Shown one piece after another: positions 47,653 through 59,010 of a stretch of DNA of 64,000 bases. Within the stretch, counting starts at the first letter, position 1; every line of letters begins with the position of its first letter. Below the pieces are notes generated by a model that was not told the DNA's origin, made no database searches, and saw only the letters and a list, made by a program, of their open reading frames with translations. Made by a program: the position numbers and the translations under genes. Source of the DNA: Elmis aenea (taxonomy: Eukaryota > Arthropoda > Insecta > Coleoptera > Elmidae); the NCBI GenBank assembly GCA_947652605.1, contig OX393577.1:58552108-58616107 (forward strand), written 5' to 3'.

Positions 47653-49064
47653 ATTTTAGTTTAATCACGCTTTTGGGTATCCGTGGTCGATTTAAGCAAT
47701 TAAAAGCCACAATTACTATTCAAAAAATAAACTTTAACTCTAAATTATTTTTAACGTCGTCATAAAAAATGCCATATACATTTTATTAATGATTATTACA
47801 TTGCAGCGGCATGGAATATATTTATATATTAAAAGTTATTTAACTTGGCCACTCTCCAATTAGTTTGCAAAGGAAACGGACGCCTTTATTTTAATCTTAC
47901 ATAATGGCACAAAAATAAACCTACATTAAAAAACAGTTCTTATTTGTTATTCAAAGTATCGTTTACAATACTAATCAAAATGCATTTTTTATTCAAATGA
48001 CTATCCCATCCTTTTTTATTCCTTGAAAATCAATCAATTTGAAACAGAGAAGCCACAGTCCTTTTAATTATGAAATAACTACAATAGTTATTTGAAGATT
48101 CTTTAAAAATTGTGAGTAGAATATCAGCAAAGGTTTAAAAAAGTTGCAACATTCACCTTTTTATGTACAAACTAACACTAATATTTAGTGACCCAAAAAA
48201 ATATCATTATCGTGGCCATACACTGTTACTAATTACTATTACTTCTATCTTAATTTTACTCAACCGTGTGTCAAGGTACAATTCCTAATTTCATTCACAA
48301 ATACAAACACATATGTTTTCATTTACATTTTTTATAAGAAATAGGTTTCAACTTGTTACACTTTTTTTGTAGAATAGTTTATACGTTATCACTACAAGAC
48401 TTTAAGGCTCAAGGTTTTTGTAATATAAACATATTAAAAACGAATTTAGTTCTCGAGTTTAAAAAGTCCAAATTCAATTAAATAAAATTATTAAAATATA
48501 AACTCTTTTACTACTGGCATAATAAGTACGATATATATTTTTTTAAATTTAAGATATAGGGGTTGGCAACTAACCTTTACTTTTGAATTTAACAACCAAT
48601 CAGAATTTTATCCAAACTAAAATCTACCGATACTTTTCGCTGAGAATGTCAAGCCCCACAAGCAACCAGTGGCGGAGTTGTGGAGGTTCAGTTTCAATGA
48701 ATTTTATAAAAAACTAGTACGGCCCTGTTTAAAATCAAACTCAAACTTGTTTTTGGGTAGAGCATTTTATTCTAAACAAAGAGTGTCTCTGAGTTTTCTT
48801 CGTATCTGCCATCGTTTGGCGCGGAATTTAATTTATTTTACTATTTTTGCGAAAAATGTGCTCATAAGTTCGATCTAAAAATATTGCGAAAAGCAGAAAA
48901 TTGCAAATTGCAGAGTAAATGCTCATTAATCGTTAATTTAGCGGAACTTCTTTCCTCATTGTTCTCTTATAAAAAACTGCCAAAATCTGTAATTACTTCT
49001 TTATTTTGAATATAATAAAGGTACATATGATACATAGCATATTTAGTTAAAATGGATTTATATA
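47653..49064. other. AT-rich sequence, no gene recognised
   Basis: A short plus frame (48669-48878) crosses a less AT-rich patch without splice or family support. The GGCGGAGTTG phrase near 48672 is unremarkable. Confidence 0.35.
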
Positions 49065-49221
49065 CAGTGAGCTCGCGTGATAAGCAACTAACGGCGGCCA
49101 ATTCCGATCTAAAAGTTGCTTATAACGTGAAAGTTGCTTATATGATAGAAACAGAAACGATTCGATTTTTAACATAAATAAATCTTGTTTTTAGTACTAA
49201 AACTAAAAATAAAAGTTTACA

Positions 49222-49260
49222 CCATAACAACGCGATCGTGGTCGCGTTGCTATGGTGATC
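49222..49260. repeat. Hairpin inside the pogo element
   Basis: ACCATAACAACGCGATC and GTGGTCGCGTTGCTATGGT form a near-perfect stem of about 17 bp. It could be a transposase-binding or structural site; this is inferred only from symmetry. Confidence 0.5.
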
Positions 49261-49339
49261 TGTACGTACCTATGTCAAACGAAATACGCGCGTGCCACGT
49301 ACCTTTAGTCGTGATCTATGTACTTGTACATCTCTCAAA

Positions 49340-49590
49340 TAAAAAAATATGATGTGATTTCATTGCAAGTATACAGAGCGGATGAAACGGCCTTATTTTA
49401 CAAGTGTTTACCGGACAAAACTCTTGTTCATACACGTAAAAAAAATATTCCCGGGAGAAAAATATCTAACCAACGAGTTAGGTACTATTATACCGTGTGC
49501 TAATTCCACCGACAATCATAAATTGAACTTATGGTCTTTGGTAAATTATATAAAGCCAAAAAGTTTTAGTAATTTAACCTACGAGTTTAT
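49340..49590 (+). pseudogene. Pogo/Tigger transposase DDE fragment
   Basis: One frame reads VYRADETALFYKCLPDKTLV then KKNIPGRKISNQRV, where ADET carries the first catalytic Asp. After a frameshift near 49480 the protein continues with IIPCANSTDNHKLNLWSLVN and YIKPKSF. This succession matches DDE_1-type transposases of the pogo/Tigger/jerky group (ADExxL, PGRKxSKERV, CANxxGxHKL, KPRxF). The N-terminal CENP-B-like domain and the later D residues are missing. The fragment ends where the palindromic element inserted at 49599. Confidence 0.8.
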
Positions 49591-49598
49591 TACATTAT

Positions 49599-50344
49599 TA
49601 TACAGCGTCATTCAAAAAGTCTGCAACAAATGGAATTTTTTTTTATTATTAATTTCTCAAAAAAATTTATTCCTGATAAAAGTTGGTGCATGGTCTAAAA
49701 TTAATTTAAGGGGAAAAAGAGTTTGATAAAAAGTCATAGAACACTAGATTTTACCGATTTTTGAAATATTTGCAAGTATAAAGAGCCCTTAGTTTAAGAG
49801 TTACAAAAAAATGTATAAGAAAAAAGTTATGTAGAATCCAAAAATAAGTCCCGATTTAAATTTTGACGGTCAAATTCAAATTTTTATTTTTTAAGAAATT
49901 TTAACATTCAAAAAGTCTGCAACAAATAGAAAAGTTTTTTATTATCGATTTTTCTTTTATTCCTAATGAAGTTGGTATATGGTCTAAATCTAATTTTAAG
50001 ATGAAAAAAAATTAATAAAAAGTCATATGACACTAGATTTTAATGGTTTTTGATTTTTTGAATGTTAAAATTTCTTAAAAAATAAAAATTGAAATTTGAC
50101 CGTCAAAATTTAAATCTAGCCTTATTTTGGGATTTTTAAAAACTGTCCATAATTTTTTTTGTATCTCTTAAAATATTTCAAAAATCAGTAATATCTAGTG
50201 TCATATGATTTTTTATTGAACTTTTTTCATCTTAAAATTAGTTTTAGACCATGCACCAACTTTTATCAAGAATACAATTTTCTGAGAAAAAAATAATAAA
50301 AAACTTTTCCATTCGTTGCAGATTTTTTGAATGACGCTGTATAT
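49599..50344. mobile_element. Palindrome nested in pogo element
   Basis: The ends TATACAGCGTCATTCAAAAA and TTTTTGAATGACGCTGTATA are inverted. Inside, the start phrase ATTCAAAAAGTCTGCAACAAA recurs at 49909, so the left side has two forward half-units facing one reverse unit. It is the same family as 24627-25652. It is non-coding and disrupts the transposase. Confidence 0.82.
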
Positions 50345-50796
50345 TAATAATCTCCTAAAAATAAAATGATTGTTAAAAAATCTATTGTTAATCTAGATTT
50401 CACACGATATTTTACTGCCCTTTTAAATAACCTGAAAACTGTTGACTTTAGACCCATATAACCTTTTACATTTATTAAAGTAAATTTTAAGACAAATTCA
50501 AAAATGTAAAAATATACAGATGTTCTATTCAAAATTTCAAAGTTTGAGTCCGTTTCCGGTTGCACCGGAAGTCGCATTGCAACCTTAATATTTCCATCGA
50601 ATCCGAAAAATACCATAACGCTCAGATACAAAATTTCATTGTTATATCTGCAATAGTATTTTAGATATTTGTATTTTTAACTGTCACACTGACAGTTGCT
50701 TATATCGTGTACTTTGATACGATAGTTGCTTATATCGAGTGTTGCTTATAACGCGAGTTGCTTATATCGTGGGTTGCTTATAACGCGAGCTCACTG

Positions 50797-52408
50797 TATC
50801 CTATTAAGATTTCGGGGGCCCTACTAGGCTAAATAGCGTTTTATTTTGGTTGCTCCGACCCAACGTTCTATGCCCTGTTTTACCTGAACAGATCCTAGAG
50901 CTAATGTTTCCCATTATGGGTGAACCCAAACCAAAGATTTTTTTTTTGGGTTTCAATTCCTGCATATATTTTATTAAACACTTTTTTGTGAGGTGTATAA
51001 ATCTAGGATACTGCCAACAACAAATTCGTTCATTCATTAAAAAAAAAATGCTATTAAAAAGCAAAATTAAGGCTGCTCAAGGCCCAAAAACCATTAAATT
51101 TTTTGCAGCATGACCAAAATTTACTATTTATAGTGTTTTAATGCCTCAATTAATTATTAGTTCACTTTTATACCAGTTATTTTTAATTTATAGTACACCA
51201 TTTTTATTACGCCAATTTGGTTAGCAATATGTGACTAAATATCATTAAATGAAGACGAGTATAAACATTTTTCAGATGATTACTAAGATAATGTACCAGT
51301 GTTAATTTATTCTTCCCATTTTGGGTTGACGTAATTTGATTAATTACAGTTATAAAATTGTGGCTGATTTGCTAAATCCGACTGCAGTAAAATAAATAAG
51401 TGAATAAGCATTTAATAGGACCTGTTAACACATATAATTTTATTTGTTATTCAAATTTCACACCAAGGTTAAACAAAACCTGAATAAATTTTGTGTAACT
51501 AAGTAATAAGGAAGCGACTGCTAAACAATCTTTAACCATAAACGTCGGTGGCATATTTGAGCTTTATTCAATTTGTTGTTTGCTTCATGTAACTGTCCTA
51601 AGTAACACATTCAAACCATTGACCATGGTTGGAACACAAATTGATTAGATATGTTTAACAGAAGAATGTTGATCGTTAATGAATAAAGCAATTAATTGGT
51701 ACACGTTCATCATTCAATCTTCTAACATTTAATATCTGACAGTTTCGTAAAGAAAACTGGTTGTGATTTCTTTAGTCTTCCAAACCAAACGCCAGAATGA
51801 ACATTTAAAAATCAACCAGGGGATCCTAAGAAACACAACACCGTATAAAATGGTTATAGAGATGAGATCATAAACAGCAATTTAGAAAGCATATAAATCG
51901 TTTAAATAAATACCATTAAAGTCGAATATTAAACCCATAACACCATAAGTTGATGTACGTGTTAACAAGATTTAGAAAATACACGAAATTGAATTTTTAA
52001 AGCTATTGCGTAAATATTTATACCCACAATATAACAATCACCTAGCTCATAAACTTAATATTTTAGTTAATAAAAATATTTCAGGAACATAGGATTAACG
52101 TACTTCGTACAAGTCATAACTTTCAGTTTTAAATAATATCCTTAGCTCCAGTCACCATACCAAATTTCATGTTTTTTTTTATAATGACCTTATACCTAAA
52201 CAAATAGATACGATGGGCGTTAACACGTTAGTTAAAACCAGAGAATTACTGCAGAAACTGCAAATAAAGCCAAGTTTTAAGCTTATGTAAGGAACAAATT
52301 TAAATGGAAACAAAAAAACTAACAGGCCAACAGACGAAATCAAAATTATTAATTTCGTTTATTTCGCACCAATCTGGTTTATAACTGATCAAATGAATGT
52401 ACTACATA
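50797..52408. other. Unique sequence, no gene recognised
   Basis: Overlapping frames on both strands at 50804-51113 cover a less AT-rich patch just outside the pogo element, but neither has family or splice support. The rest is AT-rich. Confidence 0.35.
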
Positions 52409-53097
52409 CAGTAGCGTAGCAAGGGGGCGGGGGGGGGCGGTCCGCCCCAGGCGGCACTTTTAGTCTACCCAAATGGGGTAAAAATGAAAATCTCGGGATA
52501 ATAAAGGAACAGTAGATATAATAATCAGTACCGGCACTGGCGCTATTAAATTCATAAAAATTCATTTAAAAAAAGCAATTCTTACCAAAGTTGGAGGATA
52601 AAACGGGCTACCTGACCTTGCTTCACTGAAAACCCGCTCCCTTGTAACGACAGAAATTCCAACTTTCTAATAAAATTTATCCTACGGTACCAACCATTCA
52701 ATAAAATTTCAAACAATTAATTTATTTTAGGCATTAAATTCCATGCAGTTTTAAACTCTATTGTAACAAGGATTTTTCACTCTTATTAAAAATAATTGCG
52801 TGGGAGTGGGGGCGATCTGATTAAAGAAAATAAAAACCAGAAAAAGTTCTACTGTAAAACTGTAATTTTGGAAGATGATAAAGTAGGTATTCTCCATTAT
52901 CTAACTTTGCTTTAAAACACGTTTGAAGGTCTAAAATTAAAAAAAAAATCGCCTGCGGCGCATTTAGTTTTCCCCCCATTTTTTTTGTGTCGATCTTTGC
53001 TTGCTTCTGGCAAAAATCAAAAATTAGCAACCCTTTTTTATAGGGGCGGCAAATTCAGGGACCGCCCCGGGCGGCACAACCACTAGCTACGCCACTG
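52409..53097. mobile_element. hAT MITE with perfect 8-bp TSD
   Basis: The element is 689 bp. ACTACATA flanks both sides (52401-52408, 53098-53105). The ends CAGTAGCGTAGCAAGGGG and GTGGCACxxCTAGCTACGCCACTG-type share CAGTRGCGTAGC. Subterminal G+C-rich boxes (GGTCCGCCCCAGGCGGC, ACCGCCCCGGGCGGC) mirror each other. An inverted fragment of the family lies at 31000-31211. Non-coding. Confidence 0.92.
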
Positions 53098-53155
53098 ACT
53101 ACATAATTAAATGGTGTTAAAGAATAAGGATATTCCACCAATAAACAGGGTGTCC

Positions 53156-53620
53156 CAGATTACATTTCCATCAAGGGGATCTCGCCTATTATAAGAGATA
53201 TAGTTTTGTTTAAATTAGATGAATTATTACTAACCAGGGAAGGTCACGATACGTTGTCGCAAGAATCTGATCAAGGCTGTGTTTATTGCATCAAGAACAT
53301 CAAAACTAAGTAAATGTTTTGCAGTTATTCGTGCCACTTGCCATTTGCTTCGGAAAAATAGGGGGAAAACTAAACAGTTGAATAATAAAAGTAATTTATT
53401 TTTTCTCTCATAACTATTTTGTCTTAAATCATTAAATCAATTTTATTTGTACCTTCTGGAGGTACTTTTTTATGTAGAATGTAACTATTATCTTTGATTT
53501 TTTTATCACTCTTCATTTTTGATATATTACCCCTAACTTCATTTTTTCTTATGGGCCATCAAGTTGGCTTTGGAATAGTTAAATGTGCTTTTTTTCCTCT
53601 TCCTAACGATTTATCATATG
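53156..53620 (+). repeat. Solo long terminal arm, family C
   Basis: Starting CAGGGTGTCCCAGATTACAT, this matches 5130-5538 and 41325-41652 in reverse. The segment around CTTTGGAATAGTTAAATGTG is repeated once more at about 53716, giving a duplication roughly 140 bp apart. It contains an extra insertion of about 120 bp near 53245-53390 relative to the others. Confidence 0.7.
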
Positions 53621-53946
53621 ATATCTATTTTTATAACTAACTCAGGAACTCAAGAAAACCCGTATTTTACCGCTATTATTCCACATTAGCCATGAAACGT
53701 ATTAAACGATTAAGTTGACTTTGGAATAGTAAAATGTGTTTTTTCTTCTGTCTCTAACGATATATCTTATATAAATAACAAAATAATAAACCGAAATGAA
53801 AATAGCTGAAAACTGAACCACAAGACAAAACAAACTTAAATGGTTTAACTTTTTGATTACAAAACAACAACAAATGGACTTTAACAACTGTAGCCAGCAG
53901 TACATACTTCCAAAATAACCTGAAGTGTACATCATGTTCCCTGTTC

Positions 53947-53953
53947 TATAAAA
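53947..53953 (+). promoter_or_regulatory. TATA box candidate
   Basis: TATAAAA in TTCTATAAAACAGC lies 75 bp upstream of the candidate first coding exon at 54028. Confidence 0.3.
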
Positions 53954-54027
53954 CAGCGTACACGCTAGATCTTAAAACTTCCTGCTGTGATAAAGCTACA
54001 TCAAGAAGCAACTTCAAGTGCCTATCT

Positions 54028-54062
54028 ATGAAGATAACCAGTGTATTTACCTTACTTGTTTG
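54028..54062 (+). CDS. Candidate first exon encoding a signal peptide
   Basis: From ATG 54028 the sequence reads MKITSVFTLLVx and is cut after 35 bp (phase 2) by the consensus donor G/GTGAGT at 54063. A short Lys-containing hydrophobic start is typical of insect secreted proteins, and a TATA box stands at 53947. No next exon can be proven. An acceptor TTTGTTGCAG at 54782 would continue in frame for only 19 residues (VLFTIKCIVF...) before a stop. The rest of the gene may lie outside the window or be lost. Confidence 0.28.
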
Positions 54063-54878
54063 GTGAGTAGAATTAAAAATTTTATTAAACCCGTCAAGCA
54101 GCTAACATGAGTATCGTAAAACTATGTTTAACGAAAACTACTAAAATAAAATTGTAACAATTGACGAACAAGTTTAAATAATTTTACCAGCTCCAGTTAA
54201 AATTAATTAGTTTTAATTGGTGATTCACTCTAACATGCCAATTAAATGCCATATATCAAACATTTCTTCAATTGTCATTTTTACTATAATGATTCACGCT
54301 AAGTTTGTGGGTAATAAAAACTTTTTGTGTGTTAAGAGTTTGAGAAAGAAAATACCATAAAAATGGGAGTGTTAATAACTTCACGCCCTTTCATTCAACA
54401 GAACCATAAAAAAACTTTTATTTGTGGACTTGGTTAATACATTTCTTAAGATACTAATAAACATCATAAATTAACAAAATGTCCTCACAACCAAATTTTG
54501 TATCAACTACATTATTGATAATAATGAAAATATTAATATAAAATAACAGAGGCAAAATTATAAACTCGAATTTGTGTTTGTTGTATAAAAAAAGAACACT
54601 CAATTAAAACCTCCTAAAGTTATCAAATCAAACAGTCAAGATCTAAGTGAAAGTTTATTACAAACTTAGTTCAAGGCTAAAAAATGTCATTAAGCACTTT
54701 TATAACACTATAATTTGCTCATTTATTGTTGAAATATGTCGTAACAAAAAATTATACGTTTATAACTTTTCGTTTGTTGCAGTGTTTTATTTACAATAAA
54801 ATGTATCGTCTTTCTAATAAAACCATACAACATTTATTCTTCATTTTAGATACGGATTATTAAATTATTTCATACAAC
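54063..54878. other. AT-rich sequence after candidate exon
   Basis: Acceptor-like sites at 54190 (TTTTACCAG) and 54782 (TTTGTTGCAG) were examined. Neither opens a long frame in the right phase. No repeats were seen. Confidence 0.35.
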
Positions 54879-55103
54879 CAGGCCTAATCAGCGGGGTGGG
54901 GCAAGGGGGGCAGATACCCGGAGCCTCAATTTTTAACTTGATCTGTTAGAAAAAAATACATAATATTTATATAGTTGAAATAACAATTTTCTTACATCAT
55001 CGAACGACCATTAATATTTTATATTTTTTCCTCATAGTTTTTAATTTTGAAGGGCCTCAAAAACATTTTGACTCGGGCCTCGCATTTACTCTGAAAGGCC
55101 CTG
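54879..55103. mobile_element. hAT MITE with perfect 8-bp TSD
   Basis: The element is 225 bp, flanked by CATACAAC at 54871-54878 and 55104-55111. The ends CAGGCCTAATCAG and CTGAAAGGCCCTG are imperfect inverted repeats. The subterminal regions are G+C-rich, the centre AT-rich. Confidence 0.9.
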
Positions 55104-55796
55104 CATACAACTAATTATTTTTCAAAACACATCAGCCGTCTTAATAAAGAATATAAAAGCCTTACCAAAGAATTAAACTTTTTTCATTTGTACTACTGTT
55201 TTTGGATTGCAGAAGTTTTTTTCTGACCAACATATTAGCTTTAATCACCTACTTTAAGTAAAAATAAAATTACTGAAAGCATTATCATCCCAGATTGACT
55301 TAAATACAGGCGTTTACTGTCATCAAAACTATAATTAATTATAAAAAAGTGTCAACGCTATTCTATCCCAATAATTGCCGTTGCTAACATGGTTGAGTAA
55401 TCGATAATTATTGTTCCAGTCTTTCAGTCACGCAATTAGGATGGGTCGTTCCATTTTAACGTGTGAGAAAATATGACGTCATTCGATTTTTGCTTTCTCA
55501 CATGATTAGATATTTTTAGGGCGATGGCTTTTTGTTTTAGGCTTATTTATTACCCTTAATCGCTTAACTCGTGTATTTGTATTAGATTCACCTGACACGT
55601 AAGTTTTGTATCTAAAAGACTTAAAATAAAATCCATTTAAGCTAAAACATTGCTTCAAACTCAATAAAATAAGTATTGTCACAATCTTTTTTTTATATAT
55701 TTGGGACATTTATAACGTGAACGTGTTTAAAGGCCAACAAATGTTGCTTTTAATAGTTTCAAAGTTTGAAACTCTTTAAATAATTTTAGCAGTAAG
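55104..55796. other. Unique sequence with one CRE
   Basis: A perfect TGACGTCA lies at 55474-55481 and an acceptor-like TTTTTGGATTGCAG ends at 55212. A minus frame at 55506-55709 has no support. Confidence 0.35.
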
Positions 55797-56011
55797 CAGG
55801 GCCGGCCCTAGAGGAGGGGCAGGGTGTGCACTGCACACGGCCCCGCGGATAGACCAGCCCCGCGCTAGCCATCTAGGGTGCTTTTTTTTAGATCACCAGC
55901 CTGTTTTTTCAGTTTTTTAGTAACATTTTACTTTAACTCGGTCCTTTATCAAAATATCCGGCCTCGCATTTGTTTTCGCACACGGTCCCGCAAACCCTAG
56001 GACCGGTTCTG
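55797..56011. mobile_element. hAT MITE with perfect 8-bp TSD
   Basis: The element is 215 bp, flanked by GCAGTAAG at 55789-55796 and 56012-56019. The ends CAGGGCCGGCCCTAG and CCCTAGGACCGGTTCTG are inverted. The arms are very G+C-rich (CACGGCCCCGCGG; CACGGTCCCGC). Confidence 0.92.
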
Positions 56012-56240
56012 GCAGTAAGTACTGGAAACAGTAATTGACACATCACGCTTGCAAATTTTTTTACTCCGACAGCAACGGCGTTTAAATGGCGCTAAAATAT
56101 GGTTATTTTTTGCTACAAGGTCGTTTTTAATGTACAAAAATACACTCCAGTATACAGTACGTTTCAAAAACAACTGGTCTGTTTTATTTTATTCACATTT
56201 TCAGTTACCCCATCCGGTAATAGTTATTTACGTACCAAGA

Positions 56241-56522
56241 CCGGAAAGTGGTACTTTACTGGACGAGTAGACAGTTTTGGGACGAGCCGTAGGCGAGTCC
56301 TGAAAGCATACAAGTCCAGTAGAGACACTTTCCGGGTGTGTTACGTACAATATTTTTTCTGCGTCCGCCACTGACACCAAAATCAGTATCTTTACCATCC
56401 ATTATTAAACAATAACTTAACAAACTATATGTGAAAACTCGCTTGGTGGTACAATGACGCTTGTTTGACAGCGCAAATCAACAAAATAACTCACCACCAT
56501 GGCAACCACATACTTTCCGGCC
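56241..56522. mobile_element. MITE family D (CCGGAAAGT ends)
   Basis: The ends GACCGGAAAGTGG and ATACTTTCCGGCC are inverted. An inner stem pairs TACTTTACTGGACGAG with a GTCCAGTAGAGAC segment around a GACGAGCCGTAGGCGAGTC tip. Bases 56260-56522 match 9470-9690 of the fold-back element. The forward frames at 56049-56374 run through it and are not genes. Confidence 0.68.
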
Positions 56523-56524
56523 TA

Positions 56525-56697
56525 CAGGGGCGGATCTACATAGGGACTAATAGGGCTTAAGCCCTGGGCCCCCAAGAGCCATCGGAGAGATATCTTCTTA
56601 AATAAATTGTAATATTTTTGTTACTACAAACTAGGGGGCCGAGAAACTATTTTAGGATATTTAGGGGTCTACTAAAAGGTTAAGAACTACTGTACTA
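56525..56697. mobile_element. Fused fragments of two hAT ends
   Basis: The left side begins CAGGGGCGGATCTACATAGG, a common hAT MITE terminus. The right side ends AAAGGTTAAGAACTACTG, the complement of a CAGTAGTTCTTAACC terminus. The two are from different families, so this is a fusion or one inserted in the other. No target duplication is visible. Confidence 0.55.
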
Positions 56698-58397
56698 CAG
56701 GACCTAATATTATTTTCAACCATACAGTATTTTGTTTTTGCGCATTAATATGTAAGTTTGTCCCTTCAAAAATAAACCCCCTGCATATTTTGTAGTTTTT
56801 AGATTTCAAGTTCTATTTTAAATTTAAAGGTATAAGATTTTGTGTTCCTAAAATCGTTTTTTTTTTTAAATTTTGACAGTAACAAATATTGAAGGTTTAC
56901 CTAAAAAATGTCATTAAAACAGCAATTACTCAAGAAATATTAGTTTTAGACATAGACAACCTTTAATGTTTTTTAAGACATTTAAATTATTTATACAAAA
57001 AAATTTTTAAAATGCAGTGTTCTATTTTTTTTTAAATTACTTTTTCTTGTTAAAAATTTAGTTAAATTGAATAAACGAAACCAACACCCTTTGTATTATT
57101 TTAAAAGTTTAACTAATCAGAAGTCACTATGATAGTCTTGTTAGTAAAAGTTCCAGGTTTGAGATGTTTGGGTCAAAATTTTCGAAAAAAAGTAAATAAC
57201 TTAAATTACGATTGATTTCAAGTCCAAAAAATATACATAGTGTTGCATTTAAAGTAAAAAAAAACTTAAATACCCGTGCGCGAAAACACAACCTTTGGTA
57301 TAGGCGAAAATAATTTTTAGTGGTGCAACTCAAGATTTTTGTGTGAAAAAAAACTTTCTTTCTAAATTAAATAATAAACCAGTTATGAAGGAAACACGCA
57401 CCGTTTTTTTAACGTTTTCTATAGACAATTTTAATATCTTTAGAATCTATTAAGGATTATTTATCTGATATTTCTTCAGTTATTACAGTTTTTATGAAAA
57501 TGTACGGGCAGAAACACACTATTTAACAGAATTGAGCTAGTAGGCTTTGAAAATAACTCGAAAATTGGCTTTTAAATACTAAATACAATTCCCTTATCAC
57601 GTTTCAATAGAAATGTAAATGTATTAATTAACAGCTTATTGTTTTGACTTAGTTTTAAACGAAAAAGTTGAATCGTAATTCCAGTTTTTTTTTGGCCGCG
57701 CTCAAATTAAAAGCGTAGTTAAAATTATTACGAATCAATAAAACTATTTTTAATTACTTAGTTAAATGACAAAGAGGTGCACCTAACAAGGGTGCAGTAT
57801 TTTACACGCAAGTTCGTGACAGGCACAAAGCAGAACATCAAACAAAACGCAAAAAAAAAACTAGGTCAAAATTTGGTAAATAAAATTAAAACCCATGTCG
57901 CTTCACTCATAAAAACAAGTAGAACGGCTTCTGAAATAGCTAGTGTTACAAAGTCTGATCGCAAAGGACCTTGACAATATTGGCGGCGTATAACACCAGC
58001 CGCGCCTTCATATCATCCAGAAATCGGCAATAATTTTCACTTACATACACCCAAATTGCGTGTAACGAGACATGTAGATAATTTACTCGAATTTCGTAAG
58101 ACCGTTACTCGATCAGGTCTGGCTCAATACGTGTAATTATATCCACATACATACAATACTTGTTGCGAGTCGTTGATATTATTATTTCAATACAAAATTA
58201 TAAGAAACAGGATCGTTTTATGTTTATTAGTCACAGCAGAAACAATAAACTTCTCAAGAGTGATAAATGACTCACTAAAAATATATCAGGATATCGCTGT
58301 GTATTTATATATACATCAGCTGTAAATAATACGACAGTCGTACTGTGTTACACTTTGCAATCACAGCTAACTATTTATAGGATAAATTAAACAATTG
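56698..58397. other. Degenerate repeat plus unique sequence
   Basis: Bases 56760-57370 have the phrases of long-arm mariner-like elements (TTTTCGAAAAAAAGTAAATA, TATACATAGTGTTGCATTT) but strongly decayed. From 57640 the sequence is unique. A plus frame at 57777-57974 (65 codons, Lys/Thr-rich) has no family or splice support. Confidence 0.4.
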
Positions 58398-58732
58398 CCT
58401 ATTTTCGATGACCATACAGGATACAGGGTATCTGGGTTATTATCAGAGATAGAAAAAAAAACTAAATCGTAGTCTCGATTTTTTTTTCGAGAGGAATTCA
58501 TTGTTTAAACAGATTTTTGATATCTTTTTTACTTTTTAAAATAAAGCGAGATATTTAACATTTTTGAAAATTGCCAAAAATCGGTTTTTGGCTATATTTT
58601 GAAAATTAAAAAAGATATCAAAAATCGGTTTACGGCAATGAATTCCTCTAGAAAAAAGAAATCGAGACTACGTACTTAGTTTTTTTTTCTATCACTGATA
58701 ATAACCGAAATCGAAAATAGGCCACCCTGTAA
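58398..58732. mobile_element. Palindromic MITE, CACCCTGTA end
   Basis: The arms mirror each other: GCCTATTTTCGAT...GGGTTATTATCAGAGATAG on the left, CTATCACTGATAATAACCG...AATAGGCCACCCTGTA on the right, with AAAAATCGGTTT boxes in the centre. The left terminus is altered by a short ACAGGATACAGGGTATC segment. Non-coding. Confidence 0.72.
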
Positions 58733-59010
58733 ATACGGAATTTCTCCAATCATTGCACTTAATTAGCTTGGATACACCCGATATCTTTTTTTCAGTGACC
58801 AAACGTTTTAAAGGAAAATGTTTAAAACAATTTTTTTTAATGCTTCAGCTTAAAAAATAACTTAGGTACCTATAGACACAAAAACCCAGCAGATAAGATT
58901 TTTAAAATACAGGGAAATACAGTGAAAAAATTCTTTAGCGTTTCTGCATTCATAGAATAGCACACACCTTCCTCGAAGGCATTTTTATACAAAATCCTAG
59001 TTCTATGCAT

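Larger units (their letters stand above)
49065..50796 (+). mobile_element. Pogo/Tigger-type transposon with nested insert
   Basis: The ends CAGTGAGCTCGCGTGATAAG and TTATAACGCGAGCTCACTG are inverted repeats over about 24 bp with one mismatch, bordered by TA on both sides (49063-49064, 50797-50798). Subterminal TTGCTTATA boxes are repeated at both ends (five on the right). A transposase fragment at 49340-49590 has the pogo DDE signature. A palindromic element occupies 49599-50344. The segment 50420-50540 resembles a module of the 15376-17298 palindrome. The DNA-binding domain and the second half of the catalytic domain are gone. Confidence 0.82.

Noticed and set aside
52409..53097. LTR retrotransposon suggested by its length and flanking duplication
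   Set aside because: Ends are inverted, the duplication is 8 bp, and there is no primer-binding site or polypurine tract.
54782..54850. Second exon for the candidate gene at 54028
   Set aside because: In phase it gives only 19 residues before a stop and has no polyadenylation support.
56049..56374. Two overlapping plus frames of 73 and 91 codons
   Set aside because: The second half is a MITE also present at 9470-9690, so the frames are not a host gene.
57777..57974. 65-codon Lys/Thr-rich frame
   Set aside because: Low-complexity start with an A-run, no promoter, no similarity I can name.
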